Assembly: GCA_947475445.1 (NCBI GenBank)
Contig: CANJLC010000006.1
Coordinates: 62,001-126,000, forward strand
DNA length: 64,000 nt
Reading direction: 5' to 3'
Origin: Alphaproteobacteria bacterium
GTDB taxonomy: Bacteria > Pseudomonadota > Alphaproteobacteria > Micropepsales > Micropepsaceae
Of this stretch, positions 30,229-40,709 are shown piece by piece (position 1 is the stretch's first letter; each line of letters opens with the position of its first letter). A program made the translations under genes and the position numbers. Below the pieces are notes generated by a model that was given only the letters and a program-made list of their open reading frames with translations, had not been told where the DNA came from and searched no databases.

Positions 30229-32853
30229 TTATTCGCCCGCCACCGGTTCCGGTTTTTTCTTGGGCGCGGCCTTCTTCTTGGCCACGGCTTTCTTGGCAGG
30301 CTTCTTCTCGGCCTTTTCCGCCTTGGGCTTGGCTTCGGCCTTCGCCTTGGGCGCCGCCTTCTTTTTCTGCTTCTTGCCACCGCCCTTGGCAATGCGTTCG
30401 GCAATCAACGCAAGTGCTTGTTCCATCGTCACGCTTTCGGGCTCGGTGCCTTCGGGCAGGGTGGCATTGATGTCGCCATCGCTGACATAAGGTCCAAACT
30501 TGCCCTTTTGCACCTTGATAGCGCGTCCGTCGGCGGCCGCACCCAGGTCTTTCAGCACCTGTGCGCCCCGGCGGCCCGGGCCTTTGGCCTTCTTCTCGGC
30601 GATGAGCGTGACGGCATGGTTCAAGCCGATGTCGAACACATCCTCGGCGGAGGGCAGAGAGGCGTAGATATTGTCGTGCTTCACATATGGCCCAAAGCGG
30701 CCGAAATTCGCCGTGATCTTTTTTCCGTCTTCCGGGTGCAGGCCGACTTCGCGCGGAAGGGCCAGCAGTTTAAGCGCCAATTCCATGTCCACGTCCGACT
30801 TGTCGGTGCCCTGTGGCAGGCCACTGCGTTTGGGCTTGTCACCGTCGCCGCGCTGAACGTAAGGGCCGTAACGGCCGGTGCGCAGCGTGATCTTCTCGCC
30901 GGTTTCGGGATCCTCGCCGATATCTTGCGGGCCAGCGTCGCCTTCGCTGGCGCCCAACTGCTTGGTGAAACGGCATTCCGGATAGTTGGTGCAGCCGACA
31001 AAGGCGCCAAACTTGCCAAGCTTGAGGCTCAAGCGGCCATCGGCGCAGGAGGGGCATTTGCGCGGATCGGTACCGGGCTCGCCGGCCGGGAAGATGTAGG
31101 AACCCAGCACGGAATCCAGTTCGTCGATCACCTGACGGATCTTGAGGTCCTTGGTCCCGGCGACAGCCTCGGAGAAGCCCTTCCAGAAATCGGCCAGCAG
31201 GGTCTTGTAGTTCAGCGTGCCCGCCGAAACCTCGTCCAGCTTTTCTTCCAGGTCTGCCGTGAAATCATATTCGACATAGCGCTTGAAGAAGCTCTGCAGG
31301 AAAGTGGTGACCAGCCTTCCCTTGTCTTCGGGATAGAAACGGCCGCGATCCTGGCGCACATAGGCGCGGTCGCGCAGGGTCGAAAGTATGGTGGCGTAGG
31401 TGGAGGGGCGGCCGATGCCCAGCTCTTCCAGCTTTTTCACAAGGCTGGCTTCGGAATAGCGCGGCGGCGGCTCGGTGAAATGCTGCGCCGAATTCACGTT
31501 CTGCGGCTTGGCGGCGTCGCCGGCCACGACCTTGGGCAGCTTGGAGCCTTCCTCGTCGGCGGCGTCATCATCGCCTTCGAGATACAGAGTCAAAAAGCCG
31601 TCGAACAAGGTGACCGTGCCGGTGGCGCGCAAGGTGATCTTCTTGTCGGCGGAAATCACATCCACCGTGGTGCGTTCCTGCTCGGCGCTTTCCATCTGGC
31701 TGGCGACGGCGCGCTTCCAGATCAGTTCATACAGCTTGGCGGCGTCGCCATCGAGATAGCGCGCAACTTCTTCCGGGGTGCGGGCGAAGCTGGTGGGACG
31801 CACCGCTTCATGCGCTTCCTGGGCGTTCTTGGCCTTGGAGGTATAGACGCGCGGGGCGGCGGGCACATAACGCTTGCCATATTTGTCGCCGATCACGCTG
31901 CGCGCTTCGGCAATGGCTTCCGGCACCATGATGACGCCGTCGGTACGCATATAGGTGATCAGGCCGGTGGTATCGCCGCCGATTTCCACGCCTTCATAAA
32001 GACCCTGCGCCACCTGCATGGTGCGCTTGGCATTGAAACCCAGCTTGCGCGAGGCTTCCTGCTGCAAGGTCGAGGTAATGAAGGGCGGCGAGGGGTTGCG
32101 CCTGACCGGCTTGGCCTCAACGCTGCCGATGGAAAATGTCTGCGCCTTGATGGCGTTCACGGCGCGGGTGGCGTCGGCTTCGTTGCCCAGCGACAGCTTT
32201 TCCAGCTTCTTGCCGTCCAGCTGGATCAGGCGGGCCGGGAAAGTGCCGGCGCTGGCTTCGACGTCCGCGTCGATGCTCCAATATTCCTGGGCCTTGAAGG
32301 CCTCGATCTCGGTTTCGCGTTCCACCACCAGGCGCAGCGCCACGGACTGGACGCGGCCGGCCGAACGGGCGCCGGGCAATTTGCGCCACAGCACGGGGGA
32401 CAGCGTAAAGCCGACCAGGTAGTCCAGGGCGCGGCGGGCGAGATAGGCATCCACCAGTTCCTGGTTGATCTGGCGGGGGTGGGCGATGGCCTCGAGAATG
32501 GCCGACTTGGTGACGGCGTTGAACACCACCCGCTCCACCGGCATTTTCAGGGCATGCTTCTGCTGCAGCACTTCCAGGATGTGCCAGCTGATGGCTTCGC
32601 CTTCGCGGTCCGGGTCGGTGGCCAGGATCAGCTTGTCGGCGCCTTTCACAGCGGCGGCGATGTCCTTCATCTTGGACTGGGCGCGGGCATCCACTTCCCA
32701 GACCATGGAAAAATCGTCGTCCGGCTTCACCGACCCATCCTTGGAGGGCAGGTCGCGGATATGGCCAAAGCTGGCCAGCACTTTGTAGCCGGGGCCCAGA
32801 TACTTATTGATGGTCTTGGCCTTGGCGGGCGATTCAACGACGAGGACGTTCAT
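30229..32853 (-). CDS. topA: DNA topoisomerase I (omega protein)
   Basis: An 874-residue type IA topoisomerase that relaxes negative supercoils. The TOPRIM domain (VVESPAKAKTINKYLG, ATDPDREGEAISWH) opens the protein and the active tyrosine lies in GLITYMRTDGV. One four-Cys zinc ribbon (CPSCADGRLSLKLGKFGAFV then CTNYPEC) is followed by three Cys-free repeats of the G-R/K-F/Y-GPYV type. The last roughly 50 residues form a Lys/Ala/Pro-rich tail. The ATG at 32853 is followed downstream by rnr with no gap. Confidence 0.97.
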   Translation of the reverse strand: MNVLVVESPAKAKTINKYLGPGYKVLASFGHIRDLPSKDGSVKPDDDFSMVWEVDARAQSKMKDIAAAVKGADKLILATDPDREGEAISWHILEVLQQKHALKMPVERVVFNAVTKSAILEAIAHPRQINQELVDAYLARRALDYLVGFTLSPVLWRKLPGARSAGRVQSVALRLVVERETEIEAFKAQEYWSIDADVEASAGTFPARLIQLDGKKLEKLSLGNEADATRAVNAIKAQTFSIGSVEAKPVRRNPSPPFITSTLQQEASRKLGFNAKRTMQVAQGLYEGVEIGGDTTGLITYMRTDGVIMVPEAIAEARSVIGDKYGKRYVPAAPRVYTSKAKNAQEAHEAVRPTSFARTPEEVARYLDGDAAKLYELIWKRAVASQMESAEQERTTVDVISADKKITLRATGTVTLFDGFLTLYLEGDDDAADEEGSKLPKVVAGDAAKPQNVNSAQHFTEPPPRYSEASLVKKLEELGIGRPSTYATILSTLRDRAYVRQDRGRFYPEDKGRLVTTFLQSFFKRYVEYDFTADLEEKLDEVSAGTLNYKTLLADFWKGFSEAVAGTKDLKIRQVIDELDSVLGSYIFPAGEPGTDPRKCPSCADGRLSLKLGKFGAFVGCTNYPECRFTKQLGASEGDAGPQDIGEDPETGEKITLRTGRYGPYVQRGDGDKPKRSGLPQGTDKSDVDMELALKLLALPREVGLHPEDGKKITANFGRFGPYVKHDNIYASLPSAEDVFDIGLNHAVTLIAEKKAKGPGRRGAQVLKDLGAAADGRAIKVQKGKFGPYVSDGDINATLPEGTEPESVTMEQALALIAERIAKGGGKKQKKKAAPKAKAEAKPKAEKAEKKPAKKAVAKKKAAPKKKPEPVAGE

Positions 32854-32925
32854 GCCGGGTTATGAATACCTTGGGTTTTTGAAGGGCTTATCTGGGGCTG
32901 TTGAAGTCCTGCGACAAGACCATGG

Positions 32926-32946
32926 CGGAAAAGGCGGGTTTTTCCG
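32926..32946. repeat. Hairpin in the dprA-topA gap
   Basis: CGGAAAA (32926-32932) pairs with TTTTCCG (32940-32946) around a seven-base loop. It lies between the dprA stop and the topA start. The stem sequence is like the inner stem of palindromic copy A at 5641, but the outer stem is missing. No U-run follows, so it is not a clear terminator. Confidence 0.4.
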
Positions 32947-32963
32947 GCAAGGCGGGCGGGACA

Positions 32964-32990
32964 CTGATAGAAGCGGAACACGCCTGTCAA
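32964..32990 (-). promoter_or_regulatory. Possible topA promoter
   Basis: On the minus strand TTGACA (32990-32985) and TATCAG (32969-32964) are 15 bases apart, about 110 bases before topA. The spacing is short, so this is tentative. The 246-base gap after dprA makes a separate topA promoter likely. Confidence 0.35.
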
Positions 32991-33099
32991 CGCCGGACTT
33001 GAAACCGCAAGTTGTACTCCGGGTGGATTTTGTTCCGCCGTAACCGCAAGTGGCAGGCAAAAGAACGGAAAATCGGCAAAGGACGGGTTCCCGGGTTTT

Positions 33100-34194
33100 T
33101 TATGCCCAGCCCACCAGATTGCCCGGCTGGCGGCGGCAACGCCCGGACAGCTCCAGCTCCAACAGAACCGTCAGCACCACGGACGCCGGGGCGCCGGTCT
33201 GGCGAATGAGCTCGTCCACCGCCACCGGGGGAGGGCCCAATGCTTCCTCCACCGCCTGCCGGATGCGGTCGGCTTCAGCTTCCAGCATCTTGCTGTCCGG
33301 CGCGAGACGGGGGCCTTCCGGTTCTGCAAAACCATGGCCAAGGATGGGCCGCAGCACATCCAGTATGTCCTGCGCATTTTCCGTCAGGGTGGCGCCGTCG
33401 CGTATAAGCCGGTTGGCGCCCTTGGCACGCGGATCGAGCGGCGAGCCCGGCACGGCAAATATCTCGCGCCCCTCTTCCAGCGCATAAGTGGCGGTGATGA
33501 GCGAGCCGGAGCGTTCCGCCGCTTCCACCACCACCACGCCGCGCGACAGGCCGGAGATCAGCCGGTTGCGCCGGGGAAAGTGGCGCGCCTGGGGCTGCTC
33601 GCCCAGCCGCATCTCGGAAATGATGGCGCCCTGCAGTTTGATCGCCTCATAGAGTTTTTCATTCTCGGGCGGATAAATCACATCCACGCCGCCTGCCACC
33701 ACGGCAACCGTGCCGCCTGCCAGCGCCCCGTCATGGGCGGCGGTATCAATCCCGCGCGCCAGGCCGGAAGCCACCACCAGTCCGGCAGCCGCAAGGTCCT
33801 GCGCCAGTTGCTGCGCGAATTTGCGCGACAGGGCCGAGGCGTTGCGCGCGCCCACGATCGCCACCATCTCGCGCTTCAGCAGCGCTGCCTGTCCCAGCAC
33901 CGCGATGATGGGCGGGCGCGGTTCCAGGGCGGCAAGCCCTTGCGGAAAATCATCCTCGCAGGCGGCGATGAAACGCCCGCCCAGCCGGGCCAGGGCCTCG
34001 ATCTCGCGCTGCGCATCTTCCTTGGGAGTCAGGATAAACTTCTTCGCGCCGCCGCGCGCCGCAAGCCGCGGCAACTCATCCAGCGCCGCGCCGGCATTTC
34101 CAAAGCGTGCAATCAGGTTTGCGAATGTGACAGGGCCGACATTCTCGGTGCGCGCCAGCCTCAGCCAGTCACAGCGCGCGCCCGGTTCAAGCAT
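33100..34194 (-). CDS. dprA: DNA processing protein DprA
   Basis: A 364-residue protein that protects incoming single-stranded DNA and loads RecA during transformation. A SAM-like N-terminal region precedes the Rossmann-like DprA core: VAIVGARNASALS, GLARGIDTAAHDGAL, TVAVVAGGVDVIYPPEN and FPRRNRLISGLSRGVVVVEA. A C-terminal winged-helix domain (PPPVAVDELIRQTGAPASVV) completes it. ATG at 34194 overlaps the plsY stop by eight bases. No other competence genes are in the window. Confidence 0.95.
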   Translation of the reverse strand: MLEPGARCDWLRLARTENVGPVTFANLIARFGNAGAALDELPRLAARGGAKKFILTPKEDAQREIEALARLGGRFIAACEDDFPQGLAALEPRPPIIAVLGQAALLKREMVAIVGARNASALSRKFAQQLAQDLAAAGLVVASGLARGIDTAAHDGALAGGTVAVVAGGVDVIYPPENEKLYEAIKLQGAIISEMRLGEQPQARHFPRRNRLISGLSRGVVVVEAAERSGSLITATYALEEGREIFAVPGSPLDPRAKGANRLIRDGATLTENAQDILDVLRPILGHGFAEPEGPRLAPDSKMLEAEADRIRQAVEEALGPPPVAVDELIRQTGAPASVVLTVLLELELSGRCRRQPGNLVGWA

Positions 34195-34804
34195 TCTTCT
34201 TGACGGTTTTTTGAGCGCCGATGCGCGGCTCCTGTCCGCGCAGCAGCCGCTCGATGTTTTCGCGGTGCATGAATATGACCAGGGCGGCCAAAATTACCGA
34301 CAGCGACACGTAATCGCGCTGGCCCCAGGCAAAAAAGGAAATGGGTGACAGGGCGATGGCGACCAGCGCCGAAAGCGAGGAATAGCGCCACACCGCCGCG
34401 ACCAGCAGCCAGGTTATCATCGCCAGCACGCCCACCGGCCAGAACAGGGCGGTGCAGATGCCCAGATAGGTGGCGACGCCCTTGCCGCCCCTGAATCCCA
34501 GCCAGAGCGGAAAGACATGCCCGATCACGGCCGCCAGCGCGGCGAAGATTTCCGCGCCGGGCGCCAGCCAGTAGCGGGCGATCAGCACCGCCACCGCGCC
34601 TTTTGCGCCGTCGCTCAGCAATGTCGCTGCCGCCGCCCATTTCTTGCCGGTGCGCAGCACATTGGTGGCGCCGATATTGCCCGAGCCGATCTTGCGCACA
34701 TCGCCCGCGCCAGAAACATGCGCGAAGAAAAGGCCGAACGGGATGGCGCCCAGGAAATATCCCAGGACCAGGGCGGCGATGGCGGCGGTTAGGGGCAGCG
34801 TCAT
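34187..34804 (-). CDS. plsY: Acyl-phosphate glycerol-3-phosphate acyltransferase PlsY
   Basis: A 205-residue membrane protein with five to six hydrophobic segments. It transfers an acyl group from acyl-phosphate to glycerol-3-phosphate, the first step of phospholipid synthesis. The three family motifs are present: GSGNIGATNVLR, the GH-rich HVFPLWLGFRGGKGVAT and the late NIERLLRG. It follows the dihydroorotase-like gene by 23 bases and overlaps dprA. Confidence 0.95.
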   Translation of the reverse strand: MTLPLTAAIAALVLGYFLGAIPFGLFFAHVSGAGDVRKIGSGNIGATNVLRTGKKWAAAATLLSDGAKGAVAVLIARYWLAPGAEIFAALAAVIGHVFPLWLGFRGGKGVATYLGICTALFWPVGVLAMITWLLVAAVWRYSSLSALVAIALSPISFFAWGQRDYVSLSVILAALVIFMHRENIERLLRGQEPRIGAQKTVKKNA

Positions 34805-34827
34805 GGCGGCGGGACGATGCCAGTCTT

Positions 34828-36123
34828 TTAGCTGCGTGAGAAGACGCGTTCGCCGCCGACAAAGGTCATTTTGGCGCGGCCCTGGAATTTGCGGCCTTCG
34901 AAGGCGGTATTGTGCGCGCGCGAATGCAGCGCTTTTTCATCCAGGACAAAGGGTTCGCCTTCGTCGAACAGCACCAGATCGGCGGGCGCGCCCTTGGCCA
35001 GCGTGCCGGCATTCAGGCCCAGTATTGCGGCCGGCGCTGATGTCAGGGTCTTGAGGATATGGCTGATCCCGGCATGGCCATTGTGGTGCAGGCTCAGCGC
35101 TGCGGGCAGCAGCGTTTCCAGCCCCACGCTTCCGAAGGCGGCGGCGGCGAAAGGCTGGCGCTTGGTGTCGGCGCCCTGCGGTTCATGGCTGGAAACAATC
35201 ACATCAATTACGCCGCTGGCGACACCTTCCACCATGGCGGCGCGGTCGGCTTCGGCGCGCAGCGGCGGGTTGACCTTGCGGAATGTGTAGTAAGAGCCGA
35301 CATCCAGCTCATTGAGCATTAAGTGATGGGCGCTGACGCCGCAGGTAATGGGAAGGCCGCGCGACTTGGCGGCTGCGATGGCGTCCAGGCTGGCGCGGGT
35401 GGAAATCTGGCCGAAGTGATAACGCGCGCCGGTCAGCTCGACCAGGCGTATGTCGCGCTCCACGATCAGCACTTCGGCAAGGGCCGGGGCGGCAGGCAAT
35501 CCCATGCGGGTGGCGAATTCGCTTTCGGTTGAGGCGGTGCCTTGCGTCAATTCCGGGTCTTCGGCATGGCCGATCACCAGCGCATTGAAGGTTGCGGCAT
35601 AAGACAGCGCCCGGCGCATCACCCGCGCGCTGGCGACGGTGCGGTCGCCATCGCTGAAGGCCACGGCGCCAGCTTCCTGCAGCAGGCCCATTTCCGTCAT
35701 GGTTTCACCCGCAAGGCCGCGCGTCAGCGCCGCCATCGGCGCAACGCGTACCTTGGCGGTGGCGGCGGCGCGGCGCTTGATGAAATCCACCAGGGACGGC
35801 TCGTCGATCACCGGGTCGGTGTTGGGCATGGTGACAATGGTGGTGACGCCGCCGGCGGCGGCGGCCTCGCTGGCCGAGGCCAGGCTTTCGCGATGTTCCG
35901 CGCCGGGCTCGCCGGTGAAGACGCGGCAGTCGATCAGGCCGGGGCTCAGGATCATGCCGCGGCAGTCAATGATCTCGGGATCGTTGCGGTCGGCATCATT
36001 GAACAAGCGCGGCCCGACATCGGCAATCTTGCCATTCTCCACCAGCAATCCGCCCTTGGCGTCCAGGCCGGAAGCCGGATCGATCAGGCGGGCGTTGCGA
36101 AAGGCGATGCGGTTCGTACTCAT
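34828..36123 (-). CDS. pyrX: Non-catalytic dihydroorotase-like protein (ATCase partner)
   Basis: A 431-residue amidohydrolase-fold protein. Active class I dihydroorotases have an HxH pair after PGLID and an Asp in TDHAP; here these read [14 protein letters not shown] (61-74) and SSHEPQ (311-316), so two metal histidines and the catalytic Asp are missing. Other ligands (D158, H186, H236) remain. This matches PyrC'/PyrX proteins, which support assembly of aspartate carbamoyltransferase in Pseudomonas. The start overlaps pyrB by four bases (ATGA), consistent with a complex. A longer frame to 36402 lies inside pyrB. An active pyrC must exist elsewhere. Confidence 0.88.
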   Translation of the reverse strand: MSTNRIAFRNARLIDPASGLDAKGGLLVENGKIADVGPRLFNDADRNDPEIIDCRGMILSPGLIDCRVFTGEPGAEHRESLASASEAAAAGGVTTIVTMPNTDPVIDEPSLVDFIKRRAAATAKVRVAPMAALTRGLAGETMTEMGLLQEAGAVAFSDGDRTVASARVMRRALSYAATFNALVIGHAEDPELTQGTASTESEFATRMGLPAAPALAEVLIVERDIRLVELTGARYHFGQISTRASLDAIAAAKSRGLPITCGVSAHHLMLNELDVGSYYTFRKVNPPLRAEADRAAMVEGVASGVIDVIVSSHEPQGADTKRQPFAAAAFGSVGLETLLPAALSLHHNGHAGISHILKTLTSAPAAILGLNAGTLAKGAPADLVLFDEGEPFVLDEKALHSRAHNTAFEGRKFQGRAKMTFVGGERVFSRS

Positions 36124-37067
36124 GTCATCCCCCGCGACAGGGCATCCAGCACCGCCATGCGGATGGCGACGCCCATCTCGACCTGTTCGGAGATCAGGCT
36201 GACATCCACATCGTCGGCGATGTCGGAGGCGATTTCCACGCCCCGGTTCATCGGGCCCGGATGCATGACCAGCGCGCCGGGCTTGGCATAGCTGAGCTTT
36301 TCGCGGTCCAGCCCATAAAAGCGGAAATATTCGCGCGCCGAGGGCACCAGGGCGCCCGTCATGCGCTCCAGCTGCAGGCGCAGCATCATCACGATATCGC
36401 ACCCGGCCAGCCCGGCCTTCATGTCGGTGAAAACCTTTACGCCGAAGCGCTCGACATCGCAGGGCAGCAGGGTGCGCGGCGCCACCAGCCGCACCTGCGC
36501 CCCCATCATGGACAGCAGGCGGATATTGGAACGGGCGACCCGCGAATGCGCGATGTCGCCGCAGATCGCCACGGTGAGGTTTTCAAAAGAACCGCGATGT
36601 CGGCGGATGGTCAGGGCGTCGAGCAGCGCCTGGGTGGGATGTTCATGCTGGCCGTCGCCGGCATTGACCACGCTGCAATCCAGCTTGCGCGAGAGCAGTT
36701 CGGCCGCGCCGCTGTCCTGGTGGCGCACCACCAATATGTCGGGGCGCATGGCATGGAGGGTGGCGGCGGTATCGATCAGCGTCTCCCCCTTGGAAACGGA
36801 CGAGGTCTTGACGCTCATGTTCAGGACGTCTGCGCCCATGCGCTTGCCCGCCAGCTCGAAGGACGACTGGGTACGGGTGGAGGCTTCGAAGAACAGGTTG
36901 ATCAGGGTGCGGCCCTTGAGCAGGGCGGTCTTTTTTTCCGCGCCCCGGTTGAGGGTGGCATAGGTCTCGGCCAGATCGAGCAGGGCCACCACTTCGGGTG
37001 CGGAAATTCCTTCGATCCCAAGCAAATGGCTTGATTTCAGGATCGGTGCGGGCTTCGCGGATGTCAT
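36120..37067 (-). CDS. pyrB: Aspartate carbamoyltransferase catalytic subunit
   Basis: A 315-residue enzyme making carbamoyl-aspartate, the committed pyrimidine step. The carbamoyl-phosphate site [16 protein letters not shown], the [10 protein letters not shown] loop, [16 protein letters not shown] and [13 protein letters not shown] are intact. ATG at 37067 gives the normal length; an upstream extension to 37106 is rejected. It overlaps pyrX by four bases. No pyrI is present, fitting the PyrB-PyrX type of complex. Confidence 0.96.
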   Translation of the reverse strand: MTSAKPAPILKSSHLLGIEGISAPEVVALLDLAETYATLNRGAEKKTALLKGRTLINLFFEASTRTQSSFELAGKRMGADVLNMSVKTSSVSKGETLIDTAATLHAMRPDILVVRHQDSGAAELLSRKLDCSVVNAGDGQHEHPTQALLDALTIRRHRGSFENLTVAICGDIAHSRVARSNIRLLSMMGAQVRLVAPRTLLPCDVERFGVKVFTDMKAGLAGCDIVMMLRLQLERMTGALVPSAREYFRFYGLDREKLSYAKPGALVMHPGPMNRGVEIASDIADDVDVSLISEQVEMGVAIRMAVLDALSRGMT

Positions 37068-37125
37068 TAAAGTGGGCCTTATAGACAGCAAATCGGCTTC
37101 CGGCAAGGAGACATTCCTGAACCGG

Positions 37126-38409
37126 TTAAGCAGTCATTTCCTCAAGCGTTTTGCCTGCCGGTTCGGGCAGGAAACATATGGCGATCAAGGTAATGGGGAT
37201 AGAGCAGAGCAGCAGCTGAACAGCGGGGCCATGGGCCTGGAAATGGTCATACAGCCGCCCCTCCAGCCCCAAGGCCACCGCGCCCATGCCGATCTCCACC
37301 AGATAGCGCAGGCCGGACACGGTGGCGCGGTAATTGGTGGGCACAATCTCCAGGGCAAAGCCTGCGATCAGGGCGTCGCCGGAGAAAAAGCCGAAGAAGG
37401 AGATGATCCACAATATCGGCAGCCAGACGCCGCCAATGCCCGAATAGAAAAGCGCAAAGGCGCAGCCTGCCAGCGTCACGATGGCAAATGTCAGCTTCTT
37501 GCGTCCTATGCGGTCGGACAGTTTGCCTGACGCAATCGCCAGCCCCAGCCCGACAAAGCCGCCGGGGATCACAGTCAGGTTTACGTCCAGCGGTGAGTAA
37601 TGAAACACGCTTTGCAGATATTTGGACTGCAGAACGGACGCCGACGACATGGCAAAGCCGAAGGCGCCTGCCGCCACCAGGATGGTGAAAAGCCGTGCGG
37701 GATATTGGTGCACCAGATCGTGCAGCAACGCTTTAGTCTCGCGCAGTTTGGATCTGGCTTTGCTGACACTCTCCTTCGCCACGAAGGCTTGTGTCTCGGG
37801 CAATCTGCGCCGCAGATAGGCGACCAGCAGCAGCGGCGCCGTACCGATGATGTACAAGGCCCGCCAATCATAAGGCAGGAAGCTGATCATGCCGAACATC
37901 AGCGAGGCGATGCCGGCGCCCAGATAATAGAGCGCGCTGATGGTGCCGTTGGCCCAGCCGCGCGAACTTTGCGAAACCTCCTCGGCGATCACCACGAAGC
38001 ACAGCATTTCCTCGGCATAGCCAAAGACGCGCGTCAGGCCTTGCGCCCACACGAAGCTGGCGTAATCGGGGGCAAAGGCGGTGGCGAAGGTAAAAAGGCC
38101 CTGGCCGCAGATGGTGATCAGCAGCAGGCGCCGCCGTCCCACCAGATCGGCACTGGCGGCCAACAGCATGGCGACTATCGCCGCCAGGCGGAAATAGGAA
38201 ACCGTCAGGCCCAGCTCATTTTCGGGAATGTGCAGGCTGGCTTGTATTTGCGGCGCGGCGAAACCGAACACATTCTGGTCATACCCGGCAAAGAACGCCG
38301 CCGCCCCGACCAGGAGAAACACCCGCTCCTGCCGCCATACCATTTTTTCAGGCGGGCGCAGGCCGGGTGGCAGCCAGCGGAATTTTGCGGGAGTGTTGTC
38401 TGCGCTCAT
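37126..38409 (-). CDS. Major facilitator superfamily transporter
   Basis: A 427-residue protein with about 12 membrane segments. The loop 2-3 motif is [12 protein letters not shown] and its repeat in the second half is [14 protein letters not shown], both standard MFS marks. [14 protein letters not shown] in helix 1 resembles sugar/acid carriers of the SP or AAHS type, though the substrate is open. It overlaps ruvX by four bases (ATGA) and precedes pyrB by 58 bases. A carrier in this otherwise conserved ruvX-pyrB interval is not part of the standard order I know, so it may be a later insertion. Confidence 0.88.
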   Translation of the reverse strand: MSADNTPAKFRWLPPGLRPPEKMVWRQERVFLLVGAAAFFAGYDQNVFGFAAPQIQASLHIPENELGLTVSYFRLAAIVAMLLAASADLVGRRRLLLITICGQGLFTFATAFAPDYASFVWAQGLTRVFGYAEEMLCFVVIAEEVSQSSRGWANGTISALYYLGAGIASLMFGMISFLPYDWRALYIIGTAPLLLVAYLRRRLPETQAFVAKESVSKARSKLRETKALLHDLVHQYPARLFTILVAAGAFGFAMSSASVLQSKYLQSVFHYSPLDVNLTVIPGGFVGLGLAIASGKLSDRIGRKKLTFAIVTLAGCAFALFYSGIGGVWLPILWIISFFGFFSGDALIAGFALEIVPTNYRATVSGLRYLVEIGMGAVALGLEGRLYDHFQAHGPAVQLLLCSIPITLIAICFLPEPAGKTLEEMTA

Positions 38410-38867
38410 CGCGCCCTCAGCCGGTCGAGCGCCAGCTGCAAAATGTAAGCGGCGGCCATCTTGTCCACCACTTCCGCCCGCTTTTTGCGCGAGGTATCGG
38501 CTTCCAGCAGGGTGCGGGTCACGGCGCTGGTCGAAAGCCGTTCGTCCTGGAACATGAGGGGTAGGGGGGAGTGCTTTTCCCAGTTGCGGCCAAAGGCCCG
38601 GGCCGACTGGGCCGAGGGGCCGTCCGTCCCGTCCATGTTCAGGGGCAGGCCCACCACCAGCCCGCCAACGCCCTGCTCACTTATTATAATGTCCAGCCGG
38701 GCGGCATCGGCGGCGAATTTGCCCCTTTTCAGGGTCTGCATGGGGGTGGCGACGCTCAAGGTGGTGTCGGAAAGGGCCAATCCGATGGTCTTTTCGCCCA
38801 AATCCAGGCCCAAAAGGCGCTGTCCGGGGCCCAAGACCAAAGCGGCTATGTCCGTCACCGCCATCAA
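38406..38867 (-). CDS. ruvX: Putative pre-16S rRNA nuclease / Holliday junction resolvase YqgF
   Basis: A 153-residue RNase H-fold nuclease. The YqgF blocks are LLGLDLGEKTIGLALSD, VVGLPLNMDGT and FQDERLSTSAV, with the last catalytic Asp in KRAEVVDKMAA. In E. coli it matures the 5' end of 16S rRNA; the resolvase activity is less certain. Either of two adjacent ATGs could be the start. It is divergent from gatC by 76 bases. Confidence 0.94.
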   Translation of the reverse strand: MMAVTDIAALVLGPGQRLLGLDLGEKTIGLALSDTTLSVATPMQTLKRGKFAADAARLDIIISEQGVGGLVVGLPLNMDGTDGPSAQSARAFGRNWEKHSPLPLMFQDERLSTSAVTRTLLEADTSRKKRAEVVDKMAAAYILQLALDRLRAR

Positions 38868-38943
38868 TCGCGCCCTTTTCCTTGCCAGTGCCGCCCCTGA
38901 TTGCTAGCAAAGTCCCGTACCTTCTAACAGGTCAGGAAGCCCA

Positions 38944-39231
38944 ATGTCCGTAGATAAGGACACCGTGCAGCGCATCGCCAAACTGGCCCGGCTCGCCGTG
39001 CCGCAGGAGAATCTTGCGCCCATGGCCGATGCCCTGAACGGCATCTTCAACTGGGTCGAAATGCTCAATGAAGTGAATGTCGACGGCGTCCCGGCCATGA
39101 CTTCCGTGGTGGCCCAGAAACTGAAATGGCGCGAAGACGTGGTCACGGATGGCGGCGTGGCCGAAGCGCTGATGAAGAATGCGCCGGAATCCGAAGGCAC
39201 ATTCTTCGTCGTGCCCAAGGTGGTGGAATAA
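38944..39231 (+). CDS. gatC: Asp-tRNA(Asn)/Glu-tRNA(Gln) amidotransferase subunit C
   Basis: A 95-residue wrap-around subunit that stabilises GatA-GatB. It begins [20 protein letters not shown] and has the [19 protein letters not shown] helix-loop and the late DVVTDGG. ATG at 38944 follows CAGGAAG. The TAA stop overlaps the gatA ATG (TAATG). Confidence 0.95.
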   Translation: MSVDKDTVQRIAKLARLAVPQENLAPMADALNGIFNWVEMLNEVNVDGVPAMTSVVAQKLKWREDVVTDGGVAEALMKNAPESEGTFFVVPKVVE

Positions 39232-40709
39232 TGTCGCCCACCGCATTCACCCTGGCCGGGGCGCGTGACGCGCTGAAGGCCAAGAAGATCTCCTCGACCG
39301 AGCTGACCCAGGCGTTCCTGAAAGCCATGGAAAGTGCGCGGGGCCTGAACGCCTATGTCACCGAGACGCCGGAAAAGGCGCTGGCGATGGCGGCGGCGTC
39401 CGACAAGAGACGGGGCGAGGGCATCGGCGGCGCGCTGGAAGGCATGCCGCTGGCGATCAAGGATTTGTTTGCTACCCGGGGCGTGCGCACCACGGCAGGC
39501 AGCAACATTCTTTCCAATTTCGTGCCGCCTTACGAATCCACCGTGACGCAAAACCTGTGGGATGCCGGCGCGGTGATGCTGGGCAAGACCAACATGGATG
39601 AATTCGCCATGGGCTCGTCGAACGAGACCAGCGCGCATGGGCCGGTGTTCAATCCCTGGCGCGCCAAGAATTCCAACGCCAATCTGGTCCCCGGCGGTTC
39701 GTCGGGCGGCTCCTCCGCTGCTGTCGCCGCCGATCTGTGCCTGGCCGCCACCGGCACCGATACCGGCGGCTCGATCCGCCAGCCTGCCGCCGTCACCGGC
39801 ACGGTCGGCATCAAGCCGACCTATGGCCGCTGCTCGCGCTGGGGCATTGTCGCCTTCGCCTCGTCGCTGGACCAGGCCGGTCCCATGACCAAGACCGTGC
39901 GTGACGCCGCCATCCTGCTGGGCAGCATGGCCAGTCCCGATCCGCGCGACTCCACCAGCGTCAATGTCCATGTCCCCGATTATGAAAAGCAGCTGGAAGG
40001 CGGCATCAAGGGCCTCAAAGTCGGCATCCCCAAGGAATACCGCATGGACGGCGCGCCGCCGGAAATCGCGGCGCTGTGGGACAAGGGCGCGCTATGGCTG
40101 AAAGAACAGGGCGCGGAGATTGTCGAAGTCTCGCTGCCCCACACCAAATATGCGCTGCCGACCTATTATATCGTCGCGCCTGCCGAAGCCTCCTCCAACC
40201 TGGCGCGCTATGACGGCGTGCGCTTTGGCCATCGCGCCAAGGGTGCGCGCGACATCACCGATCTCTATGAGAGAAGCCGCGCCGAAGGGTTCGGCGCCGA
40301 AGTGCAGCGCCGCATCCTGATCGGCACCTATGTCTTGTCGGCGGGTTATTACGACGCCTATTACGCCAGGGCGCAGAAACTGCGCACGCTGATCTCGCGC
40401 GATTTCACGCAAGCCTATGCCAAGTGCGACGTGCTGCTGACGCCGGCCACGCCGGGTCCCGCCTTCGCGGTGGGCGACAAGAGCGATGACCCCGTCGCCA
40501 TGTATCTCAATGACGTCTTCACCGTGACGGTGAATCTGGCCGGGTTGCCGGGCCTGTCGGTTCCGGCCGGGCTGACCGCCAACGGTCTGCCGCTGGGGCT
40601 GCAGCTGATCGGAAAAGCCTTTGATGAAGGCACCGTTTTGCGCGCCGGCCTTGCCATCGAGCAGGCGGCTAATTTCACCCACAAGCCTGCCAACTGGTGG
40701 AGCAAATAA
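39231..40709 (+). CDS. gatA: Asp/Glu-tRNA amidotransferase subunit A
   Basis: A 492-residue amidase that releases ammonia from glutamine and channels it to GatB. The Lys-cisSer-Ser catalytic system is visible: K in MPLAIKDLF, Ser in [16 protein letters not shown], and Ser in [12 protein letters not shown]. Length is normal. The start at 39231 overlaps the gatC stop; a longer in-frame reading from 39126 lies within gatC. The stop overlaps gatB by one base. Confidence 0.97.
   Translation: MSPTAFTLAGARDALKAKKISSTELTQAFLKAMESARGLNAYVTETPEKALAMAAASDKRRGEGIGGALEGMPLAIKDLFATRGVRTTAGSNILSNFVPPYESTVTQNLWDAGAVMLGKTNMDEFAMGSSNETSAHGPVFNPWRAKNSNANLVPGGSSGGSSAAVAADLCLAATGTDTGGSIRQPAAVTGTVGIKPTYGRCSRWGIVAFASSLDQAGPMTKTVRDAAILLGSMASPDPRDSTSVNVHVPDYEKQLEGGIKGLKVGIPKEYRMDGAPPEIAALWDKGALWLKEQGAEIVEVSLPHTKYALPTYYIVAPAEASSNLARYDGVRFGHRAKGARDITDLYERSRAEGFGAEVQRRILIGTYVLSAGYYDAYYARAQKLRTLISRDFTQAYAKCDVLLTPATPGPAFAVGDKSDDPVAMYLNDVFTVTVNLAGLPGLSVPAGLTANGLPLGLQLIGKAFDEGTVLRAGLAIEQAANFTHKPANWWSK

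Noticed and set aside
30418-32865. An 815-codon open frame antisense to all of topA
   Set aside because: It mirrors topA codon for codon in GC-rich DNA, has no domain features, and topA is certain. Such shadows are expected when third positions are G/C.
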